The notes: a model not told the origin generated them from the letters alone. Positions 42,027 to 51,295 are shown, counted from the stretch's first letter. The stretch is 64,000 nt of DNA from Arminella tubonensis (GCF_003240585.1 NZ_PCDP01000035.1:1-64000); one strand, 5' to 3'. A program made the numbers and translations.

Positions 42027-44066
42027 TTGCTGAACAACGATTTACAGACGTCAGGCAAAGCAGGCGAGCATGACCGCCGCGACGGCCAAGCAACAGGGAA
42101 CCGGTTCCTTGGTCGTGTTGTTGCGAGTAGCGGTTCCCGCGTCACCATTTCTGCAGTCGCCGAAGATGGCGGCACCGATCTCACCGAACTCTGGTCCGTC
42201 GGTCGCCTGATTTCGATCAGCGTCGGCCCGAACCGCGTCGCGGCGCTGGTTTATTCGATGAGCACCGGCAGCCAGAGCTGGGGCGAAAAACAGGACAATC
42301 TCTTCAGGATCGAAGCAGAACTTCTCGGCGAAGTTCGCGTCGGCCCGGACGGACGAGAAGAATTTTCATCCGGTATTACCAACTATCCCTATCTCGGCGC
42401 CATCGCCCATCGCATCCGCTCGAGCGACCTGATGCGGATTTACGATAGCGGCAAGAACAGCAGCTGCGTCATCGGGAAGTTGACACAGGACGACACCATC
42501 GACGCCGCAATCCACATTCCATCGATGCTGTCGAAGCATTTTGCCGTTGTCGGCTCCACGGGCGTCGGCAAGTCGACAGCGGTTTCGCTGCTCCTTCACA
42601 AGGCGATCAGCTCGGATCCGAAACTGCGTGTTCTCATCCTCGACCCGCATAATGAGTTTGCTGCCGCCTTCCCCGATCATTCAGTGGTCGTCGATACGGA
42701 CACGCTCGATCTACCCTTCTGGTTGATGCGACTGGAAGAGTTCGCGGAAGTCATCTTCCGCGGTCGGCCCGCGATTGCGGAAGAGCTGGACATGCTGCGC
42801 GACCTCATACCGGACGCGAAGCGTGCATTCCGCGGTAGCGATTCCCCGCTCATGCGCCGCCAGGCGGAAAAGAGCTCCGTCACAGCCGATACGCCCGTTC
42901 CCTACCGCATTGCAGACCTACTGGCGCTGATCGACGAGCGCATCGGCAAGCTGGAAGGCCGACAGGAAAAGCCGCATCTCCGCGCGCTGAAAATCCGCGT
43001 GATGTCCGCCATCAACGATCCGCGCTACCACTTCATGTTTTCCAACAACACGATCAGCGACACGATCATGGAGACGATCGCGCAGATTTTCCGGATCCCC
43101 GGCGACGATAGGCCGATCTGCACGTTCCAGCTCGCGGGCATTCCATCTGAAGTCGTCAACTCGGTCGCATCGGTGCTTTGCCGCATGGCATTCGAACTGG
43201 CGCTCTGGAGCGATGGCGCCATCCACATGCTGGTCGTCTGCGAAGAGGCTCATCGCTACATTCCCGCCGATCCGAACCTGGGCTTCATCCCGACACGGCA
43301 GGCGATCTCGCGTATCGCCAAGGAAGGCCGGAAATACGGCGTTTCGCTCGGCATCATCACCCAGCGTCCCGGCGAACTGGATCAGACGATCCTGTCGCAG
43401 TGTTCGACGCTCTTTGCCATGCGCCTCTCCAACGACCGAGATCAGGAAATCATTCGCTCGGCCATCCCCAATTCCTCAATCTCGACAATGAGCTTCCTGT
43501 CGTCGATCGGCAACGGCGAAGCCATCGCGTTCGGCGAAGCTATCGCCGTTCCGATGCGCATGCGCTTCACCCGCGTACAGGAAAGCATGCTGCCGAAAGC
43601 GCACGGCCTCGTCGAAAAACCGACCGAAGAATCCCCCGACACAGTCGACCTGCGAAACATCGTCAGTCGGATGCGAGCGATTTCCGGACCCGACATCTCT
43701 ACTTTCCAGCAGACCTTCACCGCAGCGGCAAGCAGCGGCGACGACCATGTGGACGTGGAATACGACCACCGTGTGCAACCAGAGCAACCGATCAGACAGC
43801 AACCGGCACCGCAGATCGAGCCATATCATCCTGATATGCTGCCTCGCGTCAATAATGCGACGCCCGCATTCGGAGCCCAGCCACAGACCTCGATCGAAAG
43901 TAAGCTAGCTGAGCTGCGCAGGGATCTGCTCCGCGAAGACAGTCCGGCAGCGACCCGTGCAACGCCGACGCAGGAGAATCCGCCGTCGCTACGGCGAGAG
44001 CCGGGGACATCGCTGCGCGACAGCATCCTGAAGAAGCCGATCAGCAGTCTCTACAACAAGGATTGA
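42027..44066 (+). CDS. HerA/FtsK-like ATPase (DUF87 family)
   Basis: A 679-residue hexameric-type translocase-like ATPase. An N-terminal HAS-barrel-like domain (about 25-150) is followed by Walker A GSTGVGKST (about 176-183), a Walker B-like LVVCEEAHRYIP with the catalytic Glu, and the arginine-finger region ISRIAKEGRKYGVSLGIITQRP. The C-terminal 120 residues are Pro/Gln-rich and probably disordered. TTG at 42027 is chosen because AGGGAG lies 8 bp upstream. HerA normally works with NurA nuclease; none is nearby, so the partner is unknown. The gene is divergent from ilvI. Confidence 0.87.
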   Translation: MLNNDLQTSGKAGEHDRRDGQATGNRFLGRVVASSGSRVTISAVAEDGGTDLTELWSVGRLISISVGPNRVAALVYSMSTGSQSWGEKQDNLFRIEAELLGEVRVGPDGREEFSSGITNYPYLGAIAHRIRSSDLMRIYDSGKNSSCVIGKLTQDDTIDAAIHIPSMLSKHFAVVGSTGVGKSTAVSLLLHKAISSDPKLRVLILDPHNEFAAAFPDHSVVVDTDTLDLPFWLMRLEEFAEVIFRGRPAIAEELDMLRDLIPDAKRAFRGSDSPLMRRQAEKSSVTADTPVPYRIADLLALIDERIGKLEGRQEKPHLRALKIRVMSAINDPRYHFMFSNNTISDTIMETIAQIFRIPGDDRPICTFQLAGIPSEVVNSVASVLCRMAFELALWSDGAIHMLVVCEEAHRYIPADPNLGFIPTRQAISRIAKEGRKYGVSLGIITQRPGELDQTILSQCSTLFAMRLSNDRDQEIIRSAIPNSSISTMSFLSSIGNGEAIAFGEAIAVPMRMRFTRVQESMLPKAHGLVEKPTEESPDTVDLRNIVSRMRAISGPDISTFQQTFTAAASSGDDHVDVEYDHRVQPEQPIRQQPAPQIEPYHPDMLPRVNNATPAFGAQPQTSIESKLAELRRDLLREDSPAATRATPTQENPPSLRREPGTSLRDSILKKPISSLYNKD

Positions 44067-44077
44067 ACGGACTCTTT

Positions 44078-44965
44078 TCAACGCCGTTCCCAACTTTCAT
44101 CCATCTGGTTTCGAAACCATGTCATCTGGCGCTTGGCATATTGCCGCGTCGCGGCCGCGGCGGTTTCAATAACCTCTGCGCGGCTCATCCTGCCTTCTAT
44201 CATCGCCGCAATCTGGGCGACGCCGATCGCCTTCATGACAGGCATCTCAGGCGAAAGGTCTAGCGCCAGCAACGCCCGCACCTCATCCTCCGCTCCCATC
44301 TCAAGCATCGCCTCGAAACGCGAGTTGATACGGCCATGCAGAACCGCGCGCTCCGGCAGGACGACAATCTTGCGGGCGCGATCGGCATCAATGATGACAG
44401 GTCCGCTTCTCCCCTGGAAAGAGGAGATGGATCTGCCGGTCGCTTCCAGAACCTCGAGCGCCCGGACGACACGCTGGCCATCCTGCGGATTGAGGTTTTC
44501 GGCCACGGACGTATCACGGATACCAAGCTCGCGATGGAGTGCCTCCGCTCCCTCGTCGATCAACCGCCGGCGAAGCAGTGTCCGGATTTCGACCGGGACT
44601 TCCGGCATGTCCGAAAGGCCACCGATCAGCGCCTTGAAATAAAGCCCCGTGCCGCCGACGATAACCGGCATCCGACGCTCATCGTGCAGCCGTGCAACCA
44701 AATCCGAGATATCCTTCAGCCAGAGGCCGGTAGAATAGGCCGCGCCAGCCGGGACATGGCCGTAAAGATGGTGCGGCACGCCCTGCATGTCTTCATCCGT
44801 CGGCCTGGCAGTCAGCACGCGGAGCGTGTCATAAACCTGCATACTATCCGCATTGATGACCACGCCGCCGTGCTGCTTCGCCAGTTCCACTGCTAAGGCG
44901 GACTTGCCGCTTGCCGTTGGCCCGGTTATCAGGATCGCTTCGATGTCGTTCACAGGTTTTCCCAT
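44078..44965 (-). CDS. miaA: tRNA dimethylallyltransferase
   Basis: About 295 residues: isopentenyl transfer to A37 of tRNAs reading UNN codons. The P-loop-like GPTASGKSALAVELA near the N-terminus, NADSMQVYDTLRVLTARP, HLYGHVPAGAAYSTGLW and VGGTGLYFKALIGGLSD are diagnostic. The start is ambiguous between ATGs at 44968 and 44965 and a GTG at 44953; AAGG is placed best for 44965. At 44965/44968 the start codon abuts or overlaps that of the divergent serB gene. Confidence 0.95.
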   Translation of the reverse strand: MGKPVNDIEAILITGPTASGKSALAVELAKQHGGVVINADSMQVYDTLRVLTARPTDEDMQGVPHHLYGHVPAGAAYSTGLWLKDISDLVARLHDERRMPVIVGGTGLYFKALIGGLSDMPEVPVEIRTLLRRRLIDEGAEALHRELGIRDTSVAENLNPQDGQRVVRALEVLEATGRSISSFQGRSGPVIIDADRARKIVVLPERAVLHGRINSRFEAMLEMGAEDEVRALLALDLSPEMPVMKAIGVAQIAAMIEGRMSRAEVIETAAAATRQYAKRQMTWFRNQMDESWERR

Positions 44966-44966
44966 C

Positions 44967-45857
44967 ATGGCCTTCGTTGCCACGCTTATTGCCAATCCGT
45001 CAAACCCTGTTCTCGCTGCCGCGCTCGCGGAAAAGGCCGCGAATGCGGTCAGCGCGTCCGGCCTTTACTGGCTGGCGGACGGCATTGCCTGCGATATTGC
45101 CCTTAGGGACGGCTTCGATCTGCAGGCGGCGGAGGCCGATATGCGGGCGGTCATCGCCGGAGCGCCAATCGACCTCGTCATCCAGGAGACAGAAAGTCGC
45201 CGCAAGAAGCTCCTGATCGCGGACATGGATTCAACGATGATCGGCCAGGAATGCATCGACGAGCTGGCGGCCGAAGTCGGACTGAAAGACGAGGTCGCCG
45301 CCATCACCGCGCGCGCCATGAATGGCGAGATCGCCTTCGAACCGGCACTGCGCGAGCGCGTCGCGCTGCTCAAGGGCCTGCCGATTTCGGTCGTCGACGA
45401 GGTCATCGCCAAGCGTATCACCTTGACGCCGGGCGGCCAGGAACTGATTGCCACGATGAAAGCGAAGGGTTTCTACACCGCCCTCGTCTCCGGCGGCTTC
45501 ACCGTCTTTACCAGCCGGATTGCGGCAACTCTGGATTTCGACGAGAACCGCGCCAACATCCTGCTTGAGGAAGACGGCATACTGACGGGCTTCGTGGCCG
45601 AGCCGATACTCGGCAAACAGGCCAAGGTCGACGCTCTCGACGAACTCACCAAAAAGCTTCACATATCTCAAGACGAGGTGCTTGCCGTCGGCGATGGCGC
45701 CAACGATCTCGGCATGCTGCAACGAGCCGGCTCAGGGGTCGCGTTGCATGCAAAGCCGACGGTGGCAGCTGAGGCAAAGATGCGCGTTGACCACGGCGAC
45801 CTGACCGCCCTTCTTTACATTCAGGGTTATCGCAAGACGGATTTCGTAAAGCCATAA
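44967..45857 (+). CDS. serB: Phosphoserine phosphatase
   Basis: A 296-residue haloacid-dehalogenase enzyme, last step of serine synthesis. The catalytic DMDSTMIGQECIDELA holds the nucleophile and acid Asp; LVSGGFTVFTSRIA and AVGDGANDLGML supply the remaining HAD motifs; an ACT-like N-terminal domain precedes. ATG at 44967 begins the protein proper (MAFVATLIANPSN). It is divergent from miaA with essentially no intergenic DNA. Confidence 0.97.
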   Translation: MAFVATLIANPSNPVLAAALAEKAANAVSASGLYWLADGIACDIALRDGFDLQAAEADMRAVIAGAPIDLVIQETESRRKKLLIADMDSTMIGQECIDELAAEVGLKDEVAAITARAMNGEIAFEPALRERVALLKGLPISVVDEVIAKRITLTPGGQELIATMKAKGFYTALVSGGFTVFTSRIAATLDFDENRANILLEEDGILTGFVAEPILGKQAKVDALDELTKKLHISQDEVLAVGDGANDLGMLQRAGSGVALHAKPTVAAEAKMRVDHGDLTALLYIQGYRKTDFVKP

Positions 45858-45873
45858 AACACAACCATTGCGA

Positions 45874-45902
45874 TTGACAAGTTGACAGAACAACGAGATT
45901 AT
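45874..45902 (+). promoter_or_regulatory. Promoter of the HigBA-like pair
   Basis: A perfect TTGACA (45874-45879), 17-bp spacer and GATTAT (45897-45902), about 37 bp before the toxin start. Confidence 0.6.
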
Positions 45903-45938
45903 CTCCATTGAAAATCATTGCAAAAATGGTATATTTGG

Positions 45939-46262
45939 ATGAAATGGTCTGTGGAGTTTCTAGACGAGTCGATTGAATTGAAACTCGACAGTTTGCCTAA
46001 AGACGTCATTGCAAGCTTCCTTCGGATCGTTAGCTTGATTGAACTTAGAGGCCCGCAAGGCGTTCACGAGCCCTACGTCAAACACCTGGACGGGCCTGTT
46101 TGGGAGATGCGGTTGCGGGGAAAGGACGGCATTGCGCGCGCCGCCTACGTGACCGCATCTGAACGCCGGGTGATCGTCGTTCATGTTTTCACGAAGAAGA
46201 CACGGAAAACACCGCGCCGCGAAATTGAATTGGCATTGAAGCGTGCGAAGGAGATAAAATAG
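45939..46262 (+). CDS. higB: HigB/RelE-like (Gp49 family) toxin
   Basis: A 107-residue RelE-superfamily ribosome-dependent mRNA interferase. The family core reads VEFLDESIELKLDSLPKDV, the RGPQGVHEPYVKHLDGPVWEMRLRGKDGIARAAYV strand region (residues about 34-68), and a basic C-terminal helix HVFTKKTRKTPRREIELALKRAKE (about 79-102). The toxin gene precedes its antitoxin, the HigBA order. Less GC-rich upstream sequence and a self-contained promoter suggest a mobile, independently acquired pair. Confidence 0.9.
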   Translation: MKWSVEFLDESIELKLDSLPKDVIASFLRIVSLIELRGPQGVHEPYVKHLDGPVWEMRLRGKDGIARAAYVTASERRVIVVHVFTKKTRKTPRREIELALKRAKEIK

Positions 46263-46570
46263 TGAACAAGACGCTTTTGGTCTCCGAAGCCGCAAAAAAG
46301 TGGCTTCGCGATCCTGAAATTGCGGAAGCCTACGACGCCCTCGAAGAGGAGTTTGCGTTGGCGGAGGCGCTGATCAGGGCCCGGGCCGATGCAGCCATGA
46401 CCCAGGAAGACGTCGCTAAGGCCATGGGCACGACGCAGGCGGTTGTCGCGCGGCTGGAAAGTGGACGCTCGATGCCGTCGACGCGAACGCTGCAGCGTTT
46501 TGCCGAGGCGACAGGCACCAAACTTCGTATAAGGTTCGAACGGCCGAAAGCGAAGACTTCGGCGCCCTGA
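46262..46570 (+). CDS. higA: HigA-like XRE-family antitoxin
   Basis: 102 residues with a Cro/C1-type helix-turn-helix (ADAAMTQEDVAKAMGTTQAVVARLESGR, residues about 42-69) and a short N-terminal helix that likely contacts the toxin. The GTG start shares its first base with the last base of the toxin stop codon (TAGTG), and GGAG lies inside the toxin gene, so it is coupled. Expected to repress the pair's promoter. Confidence 0.92.
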   Translation: MNKTLLVSEAAKKWLRDPEIAEAYDALEEEFALAEALIRARADAAMTQEDVAKAMGTTQAVVARLESGRSMPSTRTLQRFAEATGTKLRIRFERPKAKTSAP

Positions 46571-46588
46571 CAACGCCATTCAAACAAT

Positions 46589-47167
46589 ATGTCTGAAGCT
46601 CGCCCCATGATCATTCTCGAGACTGAACGCCTCATGATCCGCAACTGGCAGGACCGCGACCGCGAACTATTCTTTGAAATCAACTCCGACGAAACGGTCA
46701 TGAAGTTCTTTCCCTTTCGCAGGGACAGAGCCGAGGCGGACGCGTTTTTCGACTGGATTCAAAAGCTTATCACCGAAACCGGCCTCGGCTTCTATGCGCT
46801 CGAGCTTAAGATCAGCGGAGAAACGATCGGGTTTTGCGGCCTCGCCCGGACCGATCTCGAACCGCATATTCCCTTGAACACCGTGGAGATCGGCTGGCGC
46901 CTGGCGCCGCGCTTCTGGGGCAAAGGCTATATCAACGAAGCGGCCGTCGCACTGCTGCGGCACGGCTTCGAGACATTGAAGCTCGATGAGATCGTCTCCT
47001 TCGCGGTTCACGATAACGTCCGTTCGACATCGGTCATGCGAAGGATCGGCATGCAACGCGACACTGCCAACGATTTCGAGCATCCGCGGGTTCCCGAAAG
47101 CCACCCGCACCTGAAGCGACACGTGCTCTACCGAATGACGGCGTCGGACTGGCGCCGTCGCCAATAG
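46589..47167 (+). CDS. GNAT family N-acetyltransferase (RimJ/RimL-like)
   Basis: 192 residues of the RimJ/RimL acetyltransferase subgroup: LETERLMIRNWQDRD at the N-terminus, FYALELKISGETIGFCGL, VEIGWRLAPRFWGKGYINEAA (acetyl-CoA binding, residues about 98-118) and FAVHDNVRSTSVMRRIGM. It acetylates the N-terminus of a protein or a small amine. The start could be 46589 or the ATG at 46607. It is convergent with degP, with stop codons adjacent. Confidence 0.9.
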   Translation: MSEARPMIILETERLMIRNWQDRDRELFFEINSDETVMKFFPFRRDRAEADAFFDWIQKLITETGLGFYALELKISGETIGFCGLARTDLEPHIPLNTVEIGWRLAPRFWGKGYINEAAVALLRHGFETLKLDEIVSFAVHDNVRSTSVMRRIGMQRDTANDFEHPRVPESHPHLKRHVLYRMTASDWRRRQ

Positions 47168-48985
47168 CTATTCGAGCGGAACGGCGATGAAGCGAAGGTC
47201 GCCGTTTGGAGAGGCGATCATCATCTGCGCGTTTCGACGGCCTTCCTTCTTCAGCGAGGCGACCTTCGCAGAAATGGCAGACGGCGATTTCATGAACTCT
47301 TGAGCCACCTCGACAACGACGTCGCCGGGCTTCAATCCCTTTCCGGCAGCAGCCGAACCCGGCGTTACCGTCACGATCACCACACCGTCGACGCTGTCGG
47401 CGATGCCGAAGGTCTTGCGGTTTTCGGCGCTCAGCGAGGAAAGCTTGAGGCCGAGTACGTCCTGCGTCACCTCGGGGCCCGGTGTCGCCGACTGGTCGCC
47501 TTGATCCTCGTCCGAACCGTCGTCGCCATCCTCGCCCTGATCGGGGTTGATCACGCCATCATTGCTGCCCTTGCCGTCGCCCTTATTGTTGTCGCCGGGC
47601 GCAAGGCCAGGCGTCGCGCTGTCTGCAGCGGTCGCAGCCTGGTTGCTGTCTTCCAGCCGCCCCAGCGTCACCTTGACCGTCTGCTGCTTGCCGTCGCGCA
47701 GCACGACTACGTCGACTTCCTTGCCAACGGGGCTTTCGGCCACGACGCGGGGAAGATCGCGCATTTCGTTGACCGCCTTGCCGTCGAAATTCAGAATCAC
47801 GTCCCCAGCCTTGATCGAGCCATTGTCGACAGGACCGCCCTTGATCACACCGGCGACAAGCGCTCCCTTTGCACCGTCGAGACCAAGGCTCTGTGCAACG
47901 TCGTCGGTAACCGGCTGGATGCGGACGCCGAGCCAGCCGCGACGCGTCTCGCCGAAATCCATCAGCTGCTTGACGACGCCGGAGGCGATTTCCGAGGGCA
48001 CGGAAAAGCCGATGCCGATGGAGCCGCCACTTGGCGAGATAATGGCTGTGTTGATGCCGATTACCTCACCCCGCATGTTGAAAAGCGGACCGCCCGAATT
48101 GCCTTTGTTGATTGCAGCATCCGTCTGGATGAAGTTGTCGTAGGGACCCGCATTGATATTTCGTCCGCGCGCAGACACGATGCCGACAGTCACCGAGCCG
48201 CCAAGGCCGAAGGGATTGCCGATCGCCATCACCCAGTCGCCGATGCGCATGGTGGAAGAATCGCCAAAATGCACTGACGTCAGCGGCTGTTTCGGTTCGA
48301 CCTTGAGGACCGATAGATCGGTCTTGGTGTCCGTACCGATCAGCTTTGCCTTCAGCTTGTTGCCGTTCGGGAAGATCACCTCGATATCGTCGGCACCCTC
48401 GATGACGTGGTTATTGGTGACGATGTAACCCTTGGGATCGACGACGAAGCCCGAGCCGAGCGAACTGACCTTGTGGTTGCTGTTCTGGTTGTTCTTGTCC
48501 TTGAAGAAATCGTTGAAGAACTCCTGGAATGGCGAACCGTCAGGCACCTTCGGCGAGGCGACATTTCCCTCGTCCTTGACCTTCTGCGACGTCGAAATAT
48601 TGACGACAGCGTCAAGCAAACCCTGCGCCAGATCTGCTACCGAAGCAGGTCCTGCGCTCATTGCCGGACTACCGCTCGCGGCCGGTGGGGATAAGGGCGC
48701 CGGAGCGACAACCGCCGGTGGGGAAACCGGCTCTGGCGCGACCGGAGCTGGTGTCGCCGGTGTGGCGGGGACCGGTGTGGCGAGAACAGCCTGCGAATTC
48801 GAAGTAGCCGGAGCGTTCGGGGTCGCCGGCGGGGCGCTTGTTGGTGCCGTCGATCCGTCCACCGTTGCAGGGGCCGCCTGCGCCCGTGCCCGTTCGACGC
48901 CATCGAGCATGGAGCCGGCAAAGATTGCCGCGCCGGCCATGAGGGCGAGCGATCGTCTAAAGGGCGGGCGAATGGTCGAGGCCAT
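47168..48985 (-). CDS. degP: DegP/DegQ-like Do family periplasmic serine protease
   Basis: A 605-residue HtrA protease, longer than usual. Signal peptide residues 1-35, then an Ala/Pro-rich linker to about 115. The trypsin-like domain carries His193 (TNNHVIEG), Asp223 (KTDLSVLKV) and Ser297 (KGNSGGP), and two PDZ domains follow. A very acidic Gly/Asp-rich insert (GDDGSDEDQGDQ) separates the PDZ domains. GAGGATGCCTG precedes the ATG. It degrades misfolded envelope proteins. It lies downstream of hflC on the same strand with a 238-bp gap, in the order common in rhizobia. Confidence 0.95.
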   Translation of the reverse strand: MASTIRPPFRRSLALMAGAAIFAGSMLDGVERARAQAAPATVDGSTAPTSAPPATPNAPATSNSQAVLATPVPATPATPAPVAPEPVSPPAVVAPAPLSPPAASGSPAMSAGPASVADLAQGLLDAVVNISTSQKVKDEGNVASPKVPDGSPFQEFFNDFFKDKNNQNSNHKVSSLGSGFVVDPKGYIVTNNHVIEGADDIEVIFPNGNKLKAKLIGTDTKTDLSVLKVEPKQPLTSVHFGDSSTMRIGDWVMAIGNPFGLGGSVTVGIVSARGRNINAGPYDNFIQTDAAINKGNSGGPLFNMRGEVIGINTAIISPSGGSIGIGFSVPSEIASGVVKQLMDFGETRRGWLGVRIQPVTDDVAQSLGLDGAKGALVAGVIKGGPVDNGSIKAGDVILNFDGKAVNEMRDLPRVVAESPVGKEVDVVVLRDGKQQTVKVTLGRLEDSNQAATAADSATPGLAPGDNNKGDGKGSNDGVINPDQGEDGDDGSDEDQGDQSATPGPEVTQDVLGLKLSSLSAENRKTFGIADSVDGVVIVTVTPGSAAAGKGLKPGDVVVEVAQEFMKSPSAISAKVASLKKEGRRNAQMMIASPNGDLRFIAVPLE

Positions 48986-49223
48986 CAGGCATCCTCATGA
49001 AATTAGGGGAAGAGCAAATCTGAACATCAACATAAGGCGGAATGATGAAGGGCGGAATCACCTTTTTGAGATTATCCTGGCCGCATATACAGCATTTTCG
49101 CAAAAAGTGCGCATCGGCCTCTCGATAGAAAATGCGACAAAACAAAAGCTTAGAGCCCGCAAAAGATCAGGGCCACCCTTGCGGATGGCCCTGATTGAAG
49201 ATCGTGCGGACGTTCCACCGTTG

Positions 49224-50192
49224 TTAGTTCGCGGCAGGCGCTACTGGAGCCGCAGTGGGGGCGGCCGAAGGCGGCGCGAGTGCCGGCGCACCGGCCTGGG
49301 GCGGCCGCGCCGCGCCATTGGCATTGTTGAAGAACCGGAAGAACTCCGAAGTCGGCGACACGACGATCGTCGTACCGGTCGACGCCAGGGCCGTGTTGTA
49401 GGCCGCCATCGAGCGGTAGAACTCGAAGAAGCCGGGATCACGGGTAAAGGCATCGGCAAAGATACGAGCCCGTTCGGCCTCGCCCTCGCCTCGAAGAACC
49501 TCGGAATCCTTGCTCGCGTCGGCCACGATCTCGACCACCTGGCGATCGGCAATGGCGCGACGACGCTGGCCCTCTTCCGTGCCTTCGGCACGAAGCAGCT
49601 CCGCCTCGGCAAGACGCTCGGCCCGCATGCGGTCGTAGGTCTTCTGCGAGACGTCCTGCGTCAGGTCTGTCCGGCGGATGCGGACATCCTCGATGTTGAG
49701 ACCAAGGGTTTCGGCATCGCGATGAAGATCGTCGCGAACCTCGAGCATCATCGACACGCGCTCGTCGGAAAGTGCTGCATCGAACTCACGCAGACCGTAG
49801 ACGCGGCGCAGCGACGAATCCAATCGAGTGCGCAATCGCGCTTCGGCGGCGTCGCGGTCGCCCGATACCGTTTCACGGAACTTGCGGGCGTCGGCGATCG
49901 TGTAGACGACGAAGGCATCGACATCGAAGGTAGCGCCGCCCTTGACCTGGACGCGGATATTATCGAGGTCGAAACGCAGCGCCTGCTTTTCGACATACTG
50001 GACCCGATCGGCATCCATGAAGCCGAAAGGCAGCTTGAAATAGATGCCGGGTGCAGTCTTGACGTCCTGGATCTGGCCGAAGCGAACGACGACAGCCTGT
50101 TCGCGGGCGCTGACGACGAAGACCGAGGAATAGACGATCAGCAGCAGCACTGCGAAGGCGATGAGGATGGCTGGCAAACGACTGGAGTTCAT
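49224..50192 (-). CDS. hflC: HflC, FtsH protease regulator subunit
   Basis: A 322-residue SPFH/prohibitin-domain membrane protein that forms, with HflK, a periplasmic cage controlling FtsH. The N-terminal membrane segment ILIAFAVLLLIVYSSVFVV is followed by the SPFH domain (YVEKQALRFDLDNIRV) and a helical region with EGQRRRAIADRQ. The hflK TGA and this ATG overlap (TGATG), so translation is coupled. A GTG one codon upstream is possible. The C-terminus is Ala/Pro-rich. Confidence 0.95.
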   Translation of the reverse strand: MNSSRLPAILIAFAVLLLIVYSSVFVVSAREQAVVVRFGQIQDVKTAPGIYFKLPFGFMDADRVQYVEKQALRFDLDNIRVQVKGGATFDVDAFVVYTIADARKFRETVSGDRDAAEARLRTRLDSSLRRVYGLREFDAALSDERVSMMLEVRDDLHRDAETLGLNIEDVRIRRTDLTQDVSQKTYDRMRAERLAEAELLRAEGTEEGQRRRAIADRQVVEIVADASKDSEVLRGEGEAERARIFADAFTRDPGFFEFYRSMAAYNTALASTGTTIVVSPTSEFFRFFNNANGAARPPQAGAPALAPPSAAPTAAPVAPAAN

Positions 50193-51295
50193 CACTTGAT
50201 CTCCTGCGCTTGCGCCAGCGGCGCGACAGGGGTCTTGCCGATCTCGTTCAGCGGGAGATAAGGCACGACGCCCTGTTTCTCGTCGAGGATGACCTTGTTC
50301 GAATTCTTCAAGACGGATTCCATGGTTTCAAGGAACAGGCGTGTCCGTGTGACATCGGGAGCCTTGATGTACTGGTTGTAGACCGATACGAAGCGCTGCG
50401 CCTCGCCGTCCGCTTCCTTGACGACACGGTCCTTGTAAGCGGCCGCTTCTTCGCGAACCTGCGCTGCCTGACCGCGAGCGCCACCGAGCTTCTGGTTTGC
50501 GTACTGATTGGCTTCTTCCACCAGGCGCTGCTTGTCCTGGTCGGCTCGCTGCACTTCTTCGAATGCGTCGGCCACTTCGCGCGGTGGAGCCACGTCTTCG
50601 ATATTCACGCGGTTGATGGCGATGCCGGCGCCGTAGCGATCCATCGTGCCCTGGATGATATTCTGGACTTCGCTGGCGATCGGCTGGCGGTTGTCGCGGA
50701 ATGCGTCCTGTGCAGGACGACGCCCGACGACTTCGCGCATGGCGCTTTCAGACACCTGCTGCAGCGTTTCAGCCGGGTTTTCCAGCTTGAAGAGATAGGA
50801 TTTCGGGTCACTGATCGTATAGAGAACCGAGAATTGGACGTTGAGGATATTCTGGTCGCCCGAAAGCATCAGGCCCGCCGTCGAGCTGGCGCTCGCCCGG
50901 CCGCCGATGTTCTGCTGCTGCTCCGTCACCTTGACGACCTCAACCTGGTCCATCGGCCAGAAATGAAAGTGGAGGCCCGGAAGCGATACTTCTTCCTTTG
51001 GCTTGCCGAAGCGCAGCTCGACGCCGCGCTCGTCCGGCTGGATGGTATAGACGCACTGGATGAGCCAGAACACGACGACCACGGCAGCGATGATCAGGAA
51101 GATGCCGCCGTTGAAGCCGCCGGGAACCAGACGCCGCAGACGATCCTGACCGCGACGGATGATATCCTCGAGATCGGGCGGACCGCCGCCGTTGCCGCGC
51201 GGACGGTTCGGCCCCTGCCCCCAAGGCCCCTGATTATTACCGCCGCCACCGCCGCCGCCCCAAGGACCGCCGCCATTCTGATTGCTCCAGGGCAT
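50192..51295 (-). CDS. hflK: HflK, FtsH protease regulator subunit
   Basis: A 367-residue partner of HflC. The N-terminus is unusually Gly/Pro-rich (GGGPWGGGGGGGNNQGPWG), as in HflK proteins. A membrane segment (GIFLIIAAVVVVFWLIQCVY), an SPFH domain and a coiled-coil region follow, with RVNIEDVAPPREVADAFEEVQRA (about residues 220-242) recognisable. GAGG precedes the ATG. The two genes are a coupled operon, with folA immediately upstream on the same strand. Confidence 0.96.
   Translation of the reverse strand: MPWSNQNGGGPWGGGGGGGNNQGPWGQGPNRPRGNGGGPPDLEDIIRRGQDRLRRLVPGGFNGGIFLIIAAVVVVFWLIQCVYTIQPDERGVELRFGKPKEEVSLPGLHFHFWPMDQVEVVKVTEQQQNIGGRASASSTAGLMLSGDQNILNVQFSVLYTISDPKSYLFKLENPAETLQQVSESAMREVVGRRPAQDAFRDNRQPIASEVQNIIQGTMDRYGAGIAINRVNIEDVAPPREVADAFEEVQRADQDKQRLVEEANQYANQKLGGARGQAAQVREEAAAYKDRVVKEADGEAQRFVSVYNQYIKAPDVTRTRLFLETMESVLKNSNKVILDEKQGVVPYLPLNEIGKTPVAPLAQAQEIK

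Noticed and set aside
48432..50261. 609-codon plus-strand frame opposite degP, hflC and the gap between them
   Set aside because: It runs across two well-supported genes and the intergenic region in antisense, and its product looks compositionally random.
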